Assembly (NCBI GenBank): GCA_050084515.1
Contig: CM114271.1
Span: 65,286,001 to 65,350,000, forward strand
DNA: 64,000 bases
Reading direction: 5' to 3'
Origin: Blasia pusilla
Lineage: Eukaryota > Marchantiophyta > Marchantiopsida > Blasiales
Below are positions 23,114 through 35,052 of this stretch, in pieces. A program made the position numbers and the translations under genes. Under the pieces are notes generated by a model, which saw only the letters and a list, made by a program, of their open reading frames with translations, had not been told where the DNA came from and ran no database searches. Within the stretch, counting starts at the first letter, position 1, and each line of letters begins with the position of its first letter.

Positions 23114-23283
23114 AGTAGGTAGTTCTACATTTTGACTTGTGTCTGTGACATGGATGACAAGAAAGCGACTAACGATGGGGCCACATGAGCACCCGACCTT
23201 CTTGCTCTTAGCGTCCGAGAGATGTTTGTCATGGTAGGTAGGGATAGATGGCTATCTGGAGTTAGAGGGACCTAACCACTAGT

Positions 23284-23293
23284 TAGGGGGGCG
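23284..23293 (+). promoter_or_regulatory. Polypurine tract of element A
   Basis: A purine-rich TAGGGGGGCG lies between the PHD stop and LTR-derived sequence, in the place where gypsy elements prime plus-strand DNA. The LTR sequence that follows starts only with the 3' part of the LTR, so a deletion removed the expected LTR start here. Confidence 0.55.
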
Positions 23294-23296
23294 ATT

Positions 23297-23476
23297 TGAG
23301 ATATTTTGGTACTTCTTGTCTCGTTGTTTGGATGCCATGAGTTAGCATGGGATCATGCGTGTTTGTGTGTGTGTTTTCGGTGACAGCGATGTGTATGCGC
23401 ACGATAGCTGTCACGTCTTTTAGGATAGATCGGTGAGATCTAATAGAGCGCCTTCGTGAATAGTGGAGGATACTTG
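23297..23476 (+). repeat. LTR-LTR head-to-tail junction of element A family
   Basis: 23297-23406 matches the last 110 bp of the complete LTR (ends GCGCACGATA instead of GCGCACGACA). Two bases GC follow, and a second LTR begins with TGTCACGTC at 23409 and runs only 68 bp to GGAGGATAC before a break. GATAGCTGTC at the junction is one change from a perfect palindrome. Confidence 0.75.
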
Positions 23477-23594
23477 CCTATCAATTATGGTGATTACCAT
23501 AGCCAAGAATGGTAATCTACCCGTACCTACTATTTGTTATCAATCAGAAGCTACTAGATCCCTATTTCCTTGCCTCTGTTACATCTTTTATATT
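23477..23594 (+). repeat. Copy of the left flank of element A
   Basis: About 118 bp from TTGCCTATCAATTATGG to TTTATATT match 13609-13725, the host DNA just left of element A, with a handful of substitutions. It lies between an LTR fragment and a complete LTR, indicating tandem duplication of the locus. Confidence 0.88.
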
Positions 23595-24222
23595 TGTCAC
23601 GACTTTTAGGATAGATCGGTGAGATCTAATAGAGCGCCTTCATGAGTAGTGGAGGATACGCTCAATAGATCGCAGATGACCTGCTGAGGCCTCGGGAAAC
23701 CTGAGAGAGTAGGTTTCCCCTTCGTTTCGGCTCATTTGGAGCCATATTGAGAAACTTACTATTTTAGGTAAGTACCATTTTGAGTATATGATCAAATTTC
23801 TATTTTTGGTAAGTGGCTCTTGACCTCCTACATCAGGTCAAGAGCCGAGGAGGTGACTTGGGAGAATAGGTTACCATGGAGAGAGCTTGGGAGAGGGGAG
23901 GGGTATACCTCAAGGAGAGAGAGCTTGAGAGCTCATTCTCTCTTTGTTGAACCTCTTGGCATGAGGCGGCGGAGCTATGGTACCTTGCCTTGTGAGTGTA
24001 ACCCAAGCCTCTCATTAGGAGAGTGGGTTTGGTTTGACATGAGAGAGAGAGTGCACACCTTTGAGAGCTATGGTGTGAGATGGTGGAGAGAGAGATTGGA
24101 GCTTACTTTATTGGAAATATTTTGGTACTTCTTGTCTCGTTGTTTGGATGCCATGAGTTAGCATGGGATCATGCGTGTTTGTGTGTGTGTGTTCGGTGAC
24201 AGCGATGTGTATGCGCACGACA
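23595..24222 (+). repeat. Complete LTR of the element A family
   Basis: A 628-bp LTR starts TGTCACGACTTTTAGG and ends GTATGCGCACGACA. It is preceded by TATT and followed by TATT. It retains the block missing from the 5' LTR (TTTCGGCTCATTTGGAGCC to TCTCATTAGGAGAGTGG). It can be read as the collapsed second copy of a tandemly duplicated locus. Confidence 0.85.
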
Positions 24223-27200
24223 TATTAGTGTGGAGAAGATCCGTGAGGCGTATTCTAGGAGGTCATATGTTTGTCCACGTTGATCAAAGATGACCGTTTG
24301 GGGAGGAAGGTAACTAGAGTACATGGGTTTAGGCCTATTTTTGGCTTATTTGAATTATTTTCAGTAACTTAGATCTTTTGGTAAGTTATTTATTTTTTCT
24401 AGTTGACTTTCTATCACAACTACAGTCACACCCTGTTTGCGAGTCGCATGAGCCATAGTATATTCATGCTGGACACACAACTTTTTAAGTCCTACACTCA
24501 CAATTGACTTGCAAGCTTGAGAGTTGGACTCACAAATTGCGCTTGCAATGCGGCTTGAAAGTTTCAATTTTTACACTCGCAAGTCAGTCGCAAAATGCTC
24601 GCAATCAAGGTGCTCGTAAATAACTCACAAATTTTTTGTAGCTTTCTCATTGCAAGGTAATCGCGAGTCTCATAACTTGTTAATGAGTTGTAAGCAACGA
24701 CTAACCGTGCAGTCACAAAACCACTACTACATCTATAATAGGTTTGCAAGTCAATAAAGTTGTAGTATAGTTGCAAGATAGTTGCACAGGACTCACAACT
24801 TTGTAAGTCCTGCACTCACAAACTTGAGAATTGGACTCATATTTTGGATAGCAATAAATCTTGAGAGATTTTTTTTCTTACAATTTTAATCTAGTTGCAA
24901 ACACCCGGAAGGTGCTCGCAATCGACTCAGGATAATTTCATAGCTTTGCAAGTCATTTGCAGGTGATTACAAGTGTGAGTAGTTGGAAATAAGTGACACA
25001 AATTTACTCATAATTGCAACTCACTCATATAAGGGTTTCAAAATAGAGAGTCCAATTAGTGGTTTCTTGCAATCACAAAGTAGTCGTTTTGGATTCCATA
25101 GGGACTCGCAAAATAGTCGTTTTTTGCACTCACAAAATAGATTTTTTTCTACTCCTCTTTCAGTCAGTCTGGACTCATTTTTGGATTTATAAAACATTTT
25201 TGGATTTACTTTTTCAAGTGAGATTTGATATTTTCCAATTTTTTTCTTACGGGTGGCTTTACATTTTTTCCTTCATTTTTTATAGTTTAGAATCAATAAT
25301 TTGGGAAAAAGCATGTAATGCTATAAACTTCACTTGTCTACATGTCCTTCAACATCAAAACAATTTTGTGCCCAAAAAATTCTCAAGATTTAGCTCCTAT
25401 ATAGAAAAAATCCTATTGCAAAGTAAGGAGAGGAGTCTCGAAAAGTTAGAAGGAAAAAAAATGGAGTGGTTTGGAGACAAAAGGGGAATTTATGAAAAAC
25501 TTTTGGTTCCAAGGCTTGCAAACGAATCGCAAGTTATGAGTCTCTTCCGACTCCAATTCAGTCCCCTACAGTCGCAAACTGGGAAAGAGTCCAAGAAATC
25601 GCTATTTGGGAGTCTAACTTGGAATAACATTTGCAAGCTTTTTGTAAGCTTAGTACAAGTCTCCATAGTCACGATGGCGGAATGGTTTTCGAGACTTGCA
25701 AACCAATGGTGAGTTGCAAATTAAATGGAGCATTGGGAAGTGGACTCACAAATTGGCAATTGCAATGGACTCACAAAGTAGCCTCTTATGGTAAAATGGT
25801 CTCATAATAGAGTCGCATCAACACCCAAATTCCTAATGGTGAATGATTGCAAATAAGAAGTTAAACAATTACAAAATAGTAATTGTCCAAGTACTAGTTT
25901 TTTGCAATCGCAAATTACCAATTTTTTGCTCCTGCTAAGTAGTTGTTTTCAACTCCTATTTCATTCAATTTTAACTACTTTTTTATCTGGAAAGCATTAT
26001 TTCATAGAGGATTTGGCTCCTTCCAAATTTTTCTTAAGGATAACTATGCTTTTTTTTCCTTCTTTTTTTAACTATTTTTTTATCTGGAAAGCATTATTTC
26101 ATAGAGGATTTGGCTCCTTCCAAATTTTTCTTTAGGATAACTATGCTTTTTTTTTCCTTCTTTATTTCTTATAGTTTAGATCCAATGATTTTGGAAAAAA
26201 AACATGTAATACTATGAACTTCATCCATCTATATGTTCTCAATATCAAAAAATATTTCCTACCCAAAAAATCTCAAGACTTTATTGCACTATGGAAAAAA
26301 CTAGTTGCAAAGTGAGGTGAGCAATCTCCAAAAGTTGGGAGGAAAAGCCAAAACGACGCGGGAAGAGGCAAAAGGGGATATTTAAAGCCTAGATTTCATT
26401 TTTTGTGAGTGTATTTGGAAGTTCATTTTTAAGTATGTTTACCAATAGTTTGCAAGTGCATTTGCGAGTGAAATATATGCAAGATTATTTTTATGCTTGG
26501 TACTCACAATTTTTGAGTAATTTTCCAGACACACTTACTACACTTTTAGTTGGAGTAGTTGCAAACTAGAATCAAATTGCATTGGATTGGAAAATGACTT
26601 GAAAAGTTATCACAAACCCAAAAAAAAGGACTCGCAAGATGATGAGTGTGCACCTCTTGTTAGGAGTGTATTTTGGGAAATTCCTCCTTGACCTACATAC
26701 TATCATTGGTTAGGGTTTAGGAGATTACTTCCATGTGTGCACATGTCACCAAGGAGAGAGTCTGTGGAATGAATAGAAGATACACATCAAGAAGAAAGAG
26801 TTTTGGAGCTAATTCTTTCTTTATTCAACCTTCTCTCAAGCTATGGAGCTACGGTGCTCCTTGCCAGTGAGTAATGCAAGCCTATCAGTATGAGAGTGGG
26901 TTTGATTTGACACTAGACAGGAAGTTATGGAAAGTCAATATGTGCTTTTAGAGAGAGCTCTACAATATGTGAGATGTGCCTCTCTTTCGTGATTTTGTAG
27001 GTTATAGACCATGTTCCCTACATAGTGTATCTTACAAGTGTCGTTCATGCTCTAAACTTGTCATTTTAATGTTAATTGTAGGATTTTTTTAGCTTAAAAT
27101 TATGACAAAATCTATAGATTAGAGACCATTTTCTTCATGAAGTGGCTCATGGAAGAGAGTGTGTGAAGATAGAGGCTTCTTATTTTCTAGTTTTAGAAGT

Positions 27201-28600
27201 CAATTGATGTGTAGGGAGCGTATGTGCAAAAGAGTTATTGATTTTTTGATAAAATTAAGGCCACAAACTATATAATACCTATTTCTAGTAATATACCCAC
27301 AAATTTAATGCTTTTGAATTTTTTTTTAGGTTGTAGACCCTAAAGTAATGAATGCAATGCAAGAAAACAAAAAAAGCCACAAAGAGGTCACACAAGGACC
27401 AAACACCATAGGAAAATGTGGTGATGATCAAACACATAAAAAGATAGGACTACTATATGATTTGGTAGTGTGATAGCCATACTGTAATTTGGTGCATTTC
27501 TTAAGGATTATGGATGCCATAAAGAGATGCTTCAATTTTTCACTCTTCTTTCTTTTTCGACGATTCTTTACTCTTTGGTTGTAATTTTGTCGTTGTCAAT
27601 TCATGATCATATTTCCACCTTATTCTAAATTCACTTGACTCGTAAATGAGTGGTCCCCACCAAGCTTGAGTTTATCAACTATTGATGCTCAATTTTGGGC
27701 CACACTCCTTATGGTTGGGGGAGAATTTGATTGCAAGATAATTCCAAATGACATGTTTGATTTGCGTTTGTTATACGTTGACACTTAGTATGATTGGTAG
27801 TCCCTCAAAGTCAACATTGTATTGAGTCATACTACTCCTTTTTGCATTGCACCGTCATGCTTATGAAGTCTCACCAACCAGTATGTCGTGACCTTCATAA
27901 CCAAACGCCCGCCAACGTAGAACATCACAACTCTAGTGGGCTCACACTAGGATAGAAAGCGCGTTGGAGTCTCACCAATGAGACATGAGTTGCAAGCCTT
28001 GTGGGACATTTCAAATGATGAAGATCGAGACCTACAAGAACAAGACTAGACGTTGAGTGGTACTTGAGAAGAGTTCAAGCCCCATAAGAGTTGGGCACCA
28101 AGGGGACTACAACTTGATTGAGCCTTTGGGGGTTCTCAATATTTAAGGTCATAAAGGCTAGACCCAAGGAGAATTTGGGATGAATAAGGTGGCATTGGAA
28201 AGCTTGTGAGAAGAAGATTCCAACATAGTAAAGATGGAGATAAACGCTTGAGCAAAATTCTAGAAACCATCCCAAGCTATCCGAATGATAGTTGGGTTGA
28301 GGGCCACAAGGAGCGGCCCAAGAAGCCTTTCCTGAAGGTAGGGAGGGAATGGGGATCTCTAAAATTATATATAAGGGGAAGTATCTCCAAGGGTGTTTGG
28401 AACCTGAACCCGACTTCGAAGAACTAGGGGGATGAACCAAGGGCATGGGATAGATCGAGAGATTGGCTTTAGGATTAGACATCAAGCTTAGTCCAAGTGG
28501 GCCACTTATGGACACCAAGCTTCGACCTTGATGCATGACTCAGATATTGAGTCCCAATTATAGACTCGTTCGAGGTCCTTTGAGCAATTCAGACCAACAT
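24223..28600. other. AT-rich region with recurring GCAAGT/CTCGCAA words, no gene recognised
   Basis: From about 24,420 to 26,650 the sequence repeats variants of ACTCGCAA, ACTTGCAA, CTCACAA and GTTGCAA dozens of times without a fixed period. No domain is found in any frame. 26,700-28,600 is ordinary AT-rich spacer with the text CTTGGGAGAGG-like LTR remnants near 26,750-26,930 (resembling the A-family LTR: CATCAAGAAGAAAGAG, GAGAGTGGGTTTGATTTGACA). Confidence 0.55.
25971..26165 (+). repeat. 97-bp tandem duplication
   Basis: A unit starting TTAACTA at 25971 and carrying TATCTGGAAAGCATTATTTC recurs at 26068 with only a few differences. Confidence 0.88.
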
Positions 28601-29429
28601 TGTCGTGCGCGTACATATCGCTACAAAACATACATCACTGGTCACATCTACACCACACAACATCGATCTTCCCCATACACGGGAAGATCCACACATGTAC
28701 AGAAATTAACATATATATATATGGAGATTACACAACAAAAATAGCCAAAATATTTGGCTCTTCCCCTAAAAATAGTTGTCCTCTTGGTAACCTGCACGCA
28801 CACGTTACTAGGGACTGGTGACCTGGTCAACAAGTCACCCAGCTGTGAAAGACCTCAGCAGGAAAGTTGTCAAAAATGACATTCCTAACACATCGGACCT
28901 ATCTTCAACCCCATCCCACACTGTGTGACAAAGTTACACTCAAGACAGTCCGCTGGCTCCTACGGCCTTTCCACAATAGATCTCGGCCTATCGGCTACTC
29001 AAATGTGACAGCTGTCGTGCGCATACATATCGCTACACAGCATACATCGCTGGTCACATCTACACCACACAACACCAATCATCCCCATACACGGGCAGAT
29101 CTACACATGTACAGAAATCAACTCATACATATACATGGAGATCACACAACAAAAATAGTTGGGAAGAGCCAAAAGGTTCTTCCCCTAAAAATAGTTGTCC
29201 TCTTGGTAACCTGCACGCTCAGGTTACCAAGGGTAGGTGACCTGCTCAAAAAGTCACCCGGTTGTGAAAAAAATCAACAGGAAAGTTATCGTACATAACG
29301 TTCCTGACACAACAGACCTATCCTCAACCTCATCCGACATCGTGGGACAAAGTTACACTCAAGACAGTTCGTTGGCTCCTACGCCAAATCCACAATAGGT
29401 CTCAGCCTATCGGCTACTCAGATGTGACA
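28601..29429 (+). repeat. Two head-to-tail LTR-like units of about 412 bp
   Basis: Unit 1 (28601-29010) and unit 2 (29013-29429) each begin TGTCGTGCGC and end ATGTGACA, with matching interiors (ACATATCGCTACA, CACACAACA, CCTAAAAATAGTTGTCCTC, CTATCGGCTACTCA). They are separated by only GC, so the junction reads GACAGCTGTC, a perfect palindrome. There is no internal coding region. TG..CA ends suggest tandem LTRs of an otherwise absent element. Confidence 0.8.
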
Positions 29430-29860
29430 CCCTGCATACTAGTGTCGTTCTAGGTTCCTAAACTATCAAGGAAGTCTATTGCAAGTCTTGAAGGACTTGC
29501 ATGTGTTGGAGAATGAGGGATTGGGTTAGTATTTAATCTGCCTAGATTTGTTGAGATTGAAGGATGGCCCAAGACCATGACATAGAAGATGCAAGGTTGG
29601 TTGACCCAAACCATGGCGAATTTGAGTGTGTTTAGGTGCAGATCAGTAAGGAGAGCGTGGCCTACTAAATGCAAGTTTTTGTGATATGTAAGATCAGCGT
29701 CCAAGGGGAATAGGCGCACGAGAGCGTAGGAGGAGATTGAGTACATGTTGACACAATAGGCAATGTTGCTTATTGGCACATATGACTATCAAGGAGTAGT
29801 GAGTCTTATTCAATATTGAGGAGTATGAATTGCTAATGAAAAGAGGAATTTGATTGCATT

Positions 29861-30504
<644 letters not shown>

Positions 30505-30698
30505 CATTACTAAAACTTGTTGATTGTTGTGGAGGAATATTATCCTTGTGTTGTAGGTTACCCTTTGGAGTCCTTCTCTAAAATGCGTTACACCCATACC
30601 ATATCATATGAGAATGTAATATATAGTCTTTCTTGTTTAGTGTTGAGTGGTTGAGAGTCAGATCAATGAGAGAAGAGTAAGAGATAAGCTTCACTAGA

Positions 30699-31652
30699 AT
30701 GTCCTTTCAAGGATTTGAGGGGCAAGGTGCTGAGAGTAATGAAAAAAGGGTAATATAGAGGGATGACATATTGAGGTTCTTTGCATGAACAACCACGTCA
30801 ACCCCCTCTATGTCATCCTCATAGAGAGGAGAGGACTCAAAGGAAGAGTTTCTGGTCATATCATCAAGAATATTGAGTAGTCCTACCTTGTGGTCATATG
30901 GGCTGGACAATTGGGAAAGAGGACAAGTTAGATCTTTAGGGACTCTAGATACCATCAAGTTTCATAAATTCAAAAAGAAATACTCACAGAGAGAATGGAA
31001 TGCCCAAGAGTTCACTCCTTTCACACAATTGAACCATACGTTGTAACATCTAGAAGGGGCCCCAATAGGCAATTACTAAGAGGTCTTAGTGGATCCTCTC
31101 GGAAGATTGAGCCTTAGAGGCTAAACTATGAAACACATTATGTGTAATGGATTGAGTAATTCTTGGATGATGAGGAGGAGCCAGGAGGGGCAACTTCCTC
31201 TACCATAGATAAGTCTCATGGAGGAATAAGTCATTCAAGGGTAGTTTGATCATCTAGTTGAGTTTGACGGAGATTCAACCCTATGGTTGATTTCTTCACG
31301 GAGGAAGTACAAATGGGTACATACCAAGAAGTTGAGAAGCATGGAGGACTTCCATAGGCAGATTAGAGAAAGTTTATGCAAGTTGTACATTTACATATTT
31401 CAATTTATTAATGTTACGTAGGGGATGACAAAGGCCCATGCCATCTAAGTGCTTAAAGTGCAAAGTGGTTGACACAATCCCTTGCAACCAAAATCCATGT
31501 TTTCATATGTGGATCAAGAGCAACTAGGATTGATTTGTTGATCATCTACATTGAGGGAATTTTTGGAATTGCATGAGTATACTTAGCCCAACATGATCAC
31601 AATGTGGCAACATGATCAGAGTGTGGCAACCTTGAACTATTCAAAAGAGGTA
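30699..31652 (+). pseudogene. Element F gag remnant (left part)
   Basis: Highly decayed relative of element A. Matches include GTCCTTTCAAGGATTTGAGG (gag start, as in D at 63298), GATGAGGAGGAG, CAACCCTATGGTTGA, AATGTTACGTAGGGGATGAC, and CTACATTGAGGGA..CCCAACATG (A: 14890-14940). Stops occur in all frames. The sequence is interrupted at 31652 by element E and resumes at 50681; A-like text aligns smoothly across the gap. Pieces were matched by eye at nucleotide level. Confidence 0.7.
31452..31545 (+). repeat. 94-bp direct repeat within F, copy 1
   Basis: CTTAAAGTGCAAAGTGGTT..TGATCAT recurs at 50745-50838 with a few changes. It replaces part of gag relative to A and E. Once E is removed, the two copies lie about 170 bp apart in F. 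Confidence 0.85.
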
Positions 31653-33500
31653 TGTCATGACCATACGGATTATGTCGTAGAGTATAGTGTGCTAGTAGAG
31701 GCCATACCTTATGTAGGGCCGTAGTGTCTAGGTAGAGATGCAGTTTCATACATAGGGTTGGGGGTTACTCACTTGAGGGTGACTTTTCCAGTAGGGCCCG
31801 CTCTTAGGTTGGAGGATATACGTGGATTGCACTCAAAGAACAGTAAGTTCTTTGAGTTGAGCCTGTTGCATTGGGAGTTAGCCTTGATAGTGAGTAGAGC
31901 TCTTGGCTATGGTGGTTCCTGCAAGCTTCGACCTAGATTCTCCCATCGTGGAGTGGGTTTGGCTCGATTGTATGTGATTCTATACATGTTTTATGACAAT
32001 AGGTCTTTCACGGATTTCACTCAAAGAACTAGAGTAGATCAATTGTAGCTTCGATTGTGGATCAGTAGGATTTGGTTAGGGCTGATTGTGTACTCAACCG
32101 TGGATGTTTGTGGCTTGTGGCCTATGTTGGAGGTGGGAATCTGGTGCGTGGCTGGTTGAAAAAGAAGCACCTTGCTGAGAGCTTTCCAACGTGCTTTAGA
32201 TCGCCGGATTTTGTCAATGGAGTTGGAAGTTATCAAGGATTGAAGATTCTGGTTCGTGTTTGACGGTTTTCTGATGTGGAGAGCTTGGAGTGCGGAAGCT
32301 CTGTTGAAGTTCATCCAGATCCGGTGAGAGGTTCCTATTGCTACTTGTATTGTGATCTCATGTGAAGCTATTTGCTTGAGTGTGTGGAGCGTTACGGATT
32401 TCTGCGTGCATGCATCTGGGCGGAAGCGCTGTCGGACTTGCGATTCTGGAGGTGTATGGACAGCAAGTTTGTCTGATTTTTAGCTCGGAGTACAAAGCTC
32501 GGTTGTAGCTGATTTTTTTGTGGAGAGATAGCTATGGTGGTCAATTGAATTCAGGTCGAAAAAAATTCAATTTTGGTTGAGGATTTGTGGAGTAATTGCC
32601 GATCGAAATTTTGCGGACTAGCTCAAGGTCGTCAGCTATGGTGGACAGCGGATCGGAGGGGTTGGTTGGTTGGTGACTCATTTGTTGTTGGAGACGCCTA
32701 TGCCGTTGGGGGCGCCCTGGTTGGGCCTCTCTCCATAGCGAAGCATGGCGAAGCGTGGCAAAGCGTGATGATAGGGACATGTCTCGAGCATTTCTCGGCG
32801 TTTTGAGGCAACTCGTGGTAGCTCGGGGCGAGTGGGCGTGAGAGGCGGAGTAAGGAGCAAGGAGCAAGCAAGCAAGCTTGCTTGCTTAGGCCTGAGGCAA
32901 TTTTTGCAGGATTTGTGATTTGAGTGTTGCATAACTGGTCACCCATCTTTGGGCTATTGTGCCTGGAAGACGCTTAACTGCTGAGTTCTTAACTATGCCA
33001 GTGTACACACAAGTGTAGCTCATTTGGAGTTATTCGGAGATGTGTTAGGCGCTTTATGCATCTCAAGTTTTTGGTTTATGGACCTCTAGTGCATAGTACG
33101 GTGTAGCCTCTCCATGCAGATGATATTTTTAGGTGCTACGAGTCCAACTAGCACGTCATCGATCCGCGGCGGAGTAGTTATTGCGTTAGAATTGTGTGGT
33201 GGGTTCTGTGGATTAAAGGGGCGCCACGTTTGGTGGATTGTGTTACCTTGATTTCCATTTGCGATTGGAGGGTTGTCGTTGGACTTCCTGTGTTTGGATC
33301 CCCGCCATCGTTGCTTCTTGCTTGCGCGCCCATTGTTAGGGTTAACGCTGATTTCCAGAGTAGTGTTACTCATGTGTGCTACCGGTAGTGAGGCTGGAGT
33401 GATGACCAGTAGACCGTGGGAGGCTTCTTGTGGTGATGATAGGTTAGGTTGCCTACACCCATAGCTAGTAGAGCTAGAATAGTACAGCGACATCGACGTT
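31653..33500 (+). repeat. Element E 5' LTR and leader
   Basis: The left end is TGTCATGACC. Blocks such as GGCTATGG and GGAGTGGGTTTGGCTCGA (31910-31960) match the A-family LTR (GAGCTATGG, GAGAGTGGGTTTGGTTTGA). The remainder to 33.5 kb is G/T-rich with no domain. The LTR-leader boundary cannot be placed because no GCACGACA end is seen. Confidence 0.55.
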
Positions 33501-33559
33501 ACTTGGTTACTTAGTGGTGGTCCGGGCATCGGCGTTGGTCATCACGGAGCTATCTGGTG

Positions 33560-34830
33560 GTCTGGTTGGGGACCGTGGTGCGGACAGTGGTGGTTTCACA
33601 CGGAGTGGATTGAGGTATCGGCAACCTTTTCCACTTCCGACGGTTGATGAATAGGAGGATGAGGGTGTTCCAAACACCGAGTCTTCTACGTTGTTATCAA
33701 GTGTTGCAGCTCCATTGATTTGGGACATGGACGGGATATATGGGGCCATGAAGGGCCCACGACGATACTCGGGTGCAGTGGGCACCATTGAGTTGGAGGA
33801 CTTCATGCAAGAGTTTGATACGTGGTGTGATATGCAGATGTTGCGGAGCGCCACGTTGTTTACATCCTTCTTGGCTTGGAAGGGGTTGTTTCAGCACTTG
33901 GAGGGACCACCCATGGATGATTACCATGAGTTTAGGAAGGACCATGTTGCTGAGATTGAGGCGTGGAGACAATATTGGTCTCCAAGCTATGTATCTATCA
34001 TCCATGGTGGTATTGGTAGTAGTGCTCCTACTATGCCGGCCCGGCCCGGACGTTGAGTGGTATGCAGTCACGAGCCGGAGTGGGGGTACTAGTGGAGGTA
34101 CCCATGGAGGTACCAGTGGGGGTACTAGTGGAGGTACTAGTGCCCCACCATCGTTCAGCCCGGTTGCAGAGTTCTTCAAGAGGTTGAAGAAGAACTATCA
34201 GGGAGTGAAGACAGAGAAGTTGAGGAGTCTTCAGAAATTTGAGCGGAAGACTGGTGAGAGTCTTCATGAGGCATACACTCGTATGCGATGCTTGATTTCA
34301 GTTACCCAGGGTGTGATTGAGGCTCTGGCAGTCCAGTTTTGGTATGGGATCTTAGACAGAGAGTTGCGCCACAAGGTACGTGATGCTACTCTTATGAGTG
34401 ATGATTCACCCACATTGACCCATGTGTTTGCTCTATTTGAGAAGATTGAGCTTAACATGGTAAGGAGAGAGTAGTGACATCCGCATTCAATAGGGATACA
34501 ACTACTACTTCTCGTGTTCAGCAGACCACCTCACAATCTCGTAGTATTGGTGGTGGTAGTAGTAGTGGGAGTCATGGGGGGTACACAGGACCTCAGTCAG
34601 GTCCTAGAGGGACACTTGCGCAGAGACCATTGCCTTCATTTGCTGCCCCACAGCAAGGACAGTCATGTTGGACATGTGGAGGTGATCATGTTAGGAAGTT
34701 TTGTCCCCAAGAGGATGGGTGTCCCAACCCTCATAACCAAACAACACCAAATAGGCTCCAAGCGAAACATCAGAACTCAAAGGAACTCATGTTGCGAGGT
34801 TTGCGCTTTGGAGAGGCGTTTGGATAAGTC
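33560..34830 (+). pseudogene. Element E gag with CCHC zinc knuckle
   Basis: Two overlapping frames (33691-34056 and 33773-34474) and a third (34474-34827) together cover gag. Capsid blocks are IELEDFMQEFDTWCDMQ, FQHLEGPPMDDYHEFRK and LISVTQGVIEALAVQFWYG, close to A. The nucleocapsid knuckle CWTCGGDHVRKFC lies at 34666-34704 with spacing C-x2-C-x3-H-x4-C, one residue shorter than the usual knuckle. A Gly-Gly-Thr repeat around 34080-34140 marks the CA/NC linker. Frameshifts at about 34050 and 34474. Confidence 0.82.
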
Positions 34831-35052
34831 TTGGAAAAGTCTAAGAGACGAAACGCGGAACAGAGTTGTGCGTTTCATGCGTTAGTGGTCGCGACCAGGA
34901 AACCTAGACCAAACGCGAGCCAAGACTTGAGATGAGTTGAGTCTTGGGAGGTTGGTTGCCAAAGAGGTGAGAACCAGTTTGGAACACGACTAGCGTTTGG
35001 GAGAATCTGACTGTGTTTAGGACCATAACGTTGAACGCATCTTGGATCTCAA

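Larger units (their letters stand above)
13726..24222 (+). mobile_element. Element A: Ty3/gypsy LTR retrotransposon encoding a DNA methyltransferase and a PHD finger
   Basis: The element runs from an LTR start TGTCACGTCTTTTAGG at 13726 to an LTR end GCGCACGACA at 24222, bounded by 4-bp direct repeats TATT (13722-13725 and 24223-24226). Domain order on + is gag, protease, cytosine methyltransferase, reverse transcriptase, RNase H, integrase, PHD finger, then a purine-rich tract. Two solo LTRs of other families have inserted (16607-17902 antisense, 22134-22915), and the right end is rearranged with a copy of the left flank. Stops and frameshifts are scattered throughout, so it is non-autonomous or dead. 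Relatives in the window are E, F and D. I infer a single ancestral polyprotein because frames re-align across both inserted LTRs. Confidence 0.9.

Noticed and set aside
28075-28536. A 153-codon minus-strand frame
   Set aside because: It has no signal, domain or repeat relation; composition and isolation suggest a chance frame.
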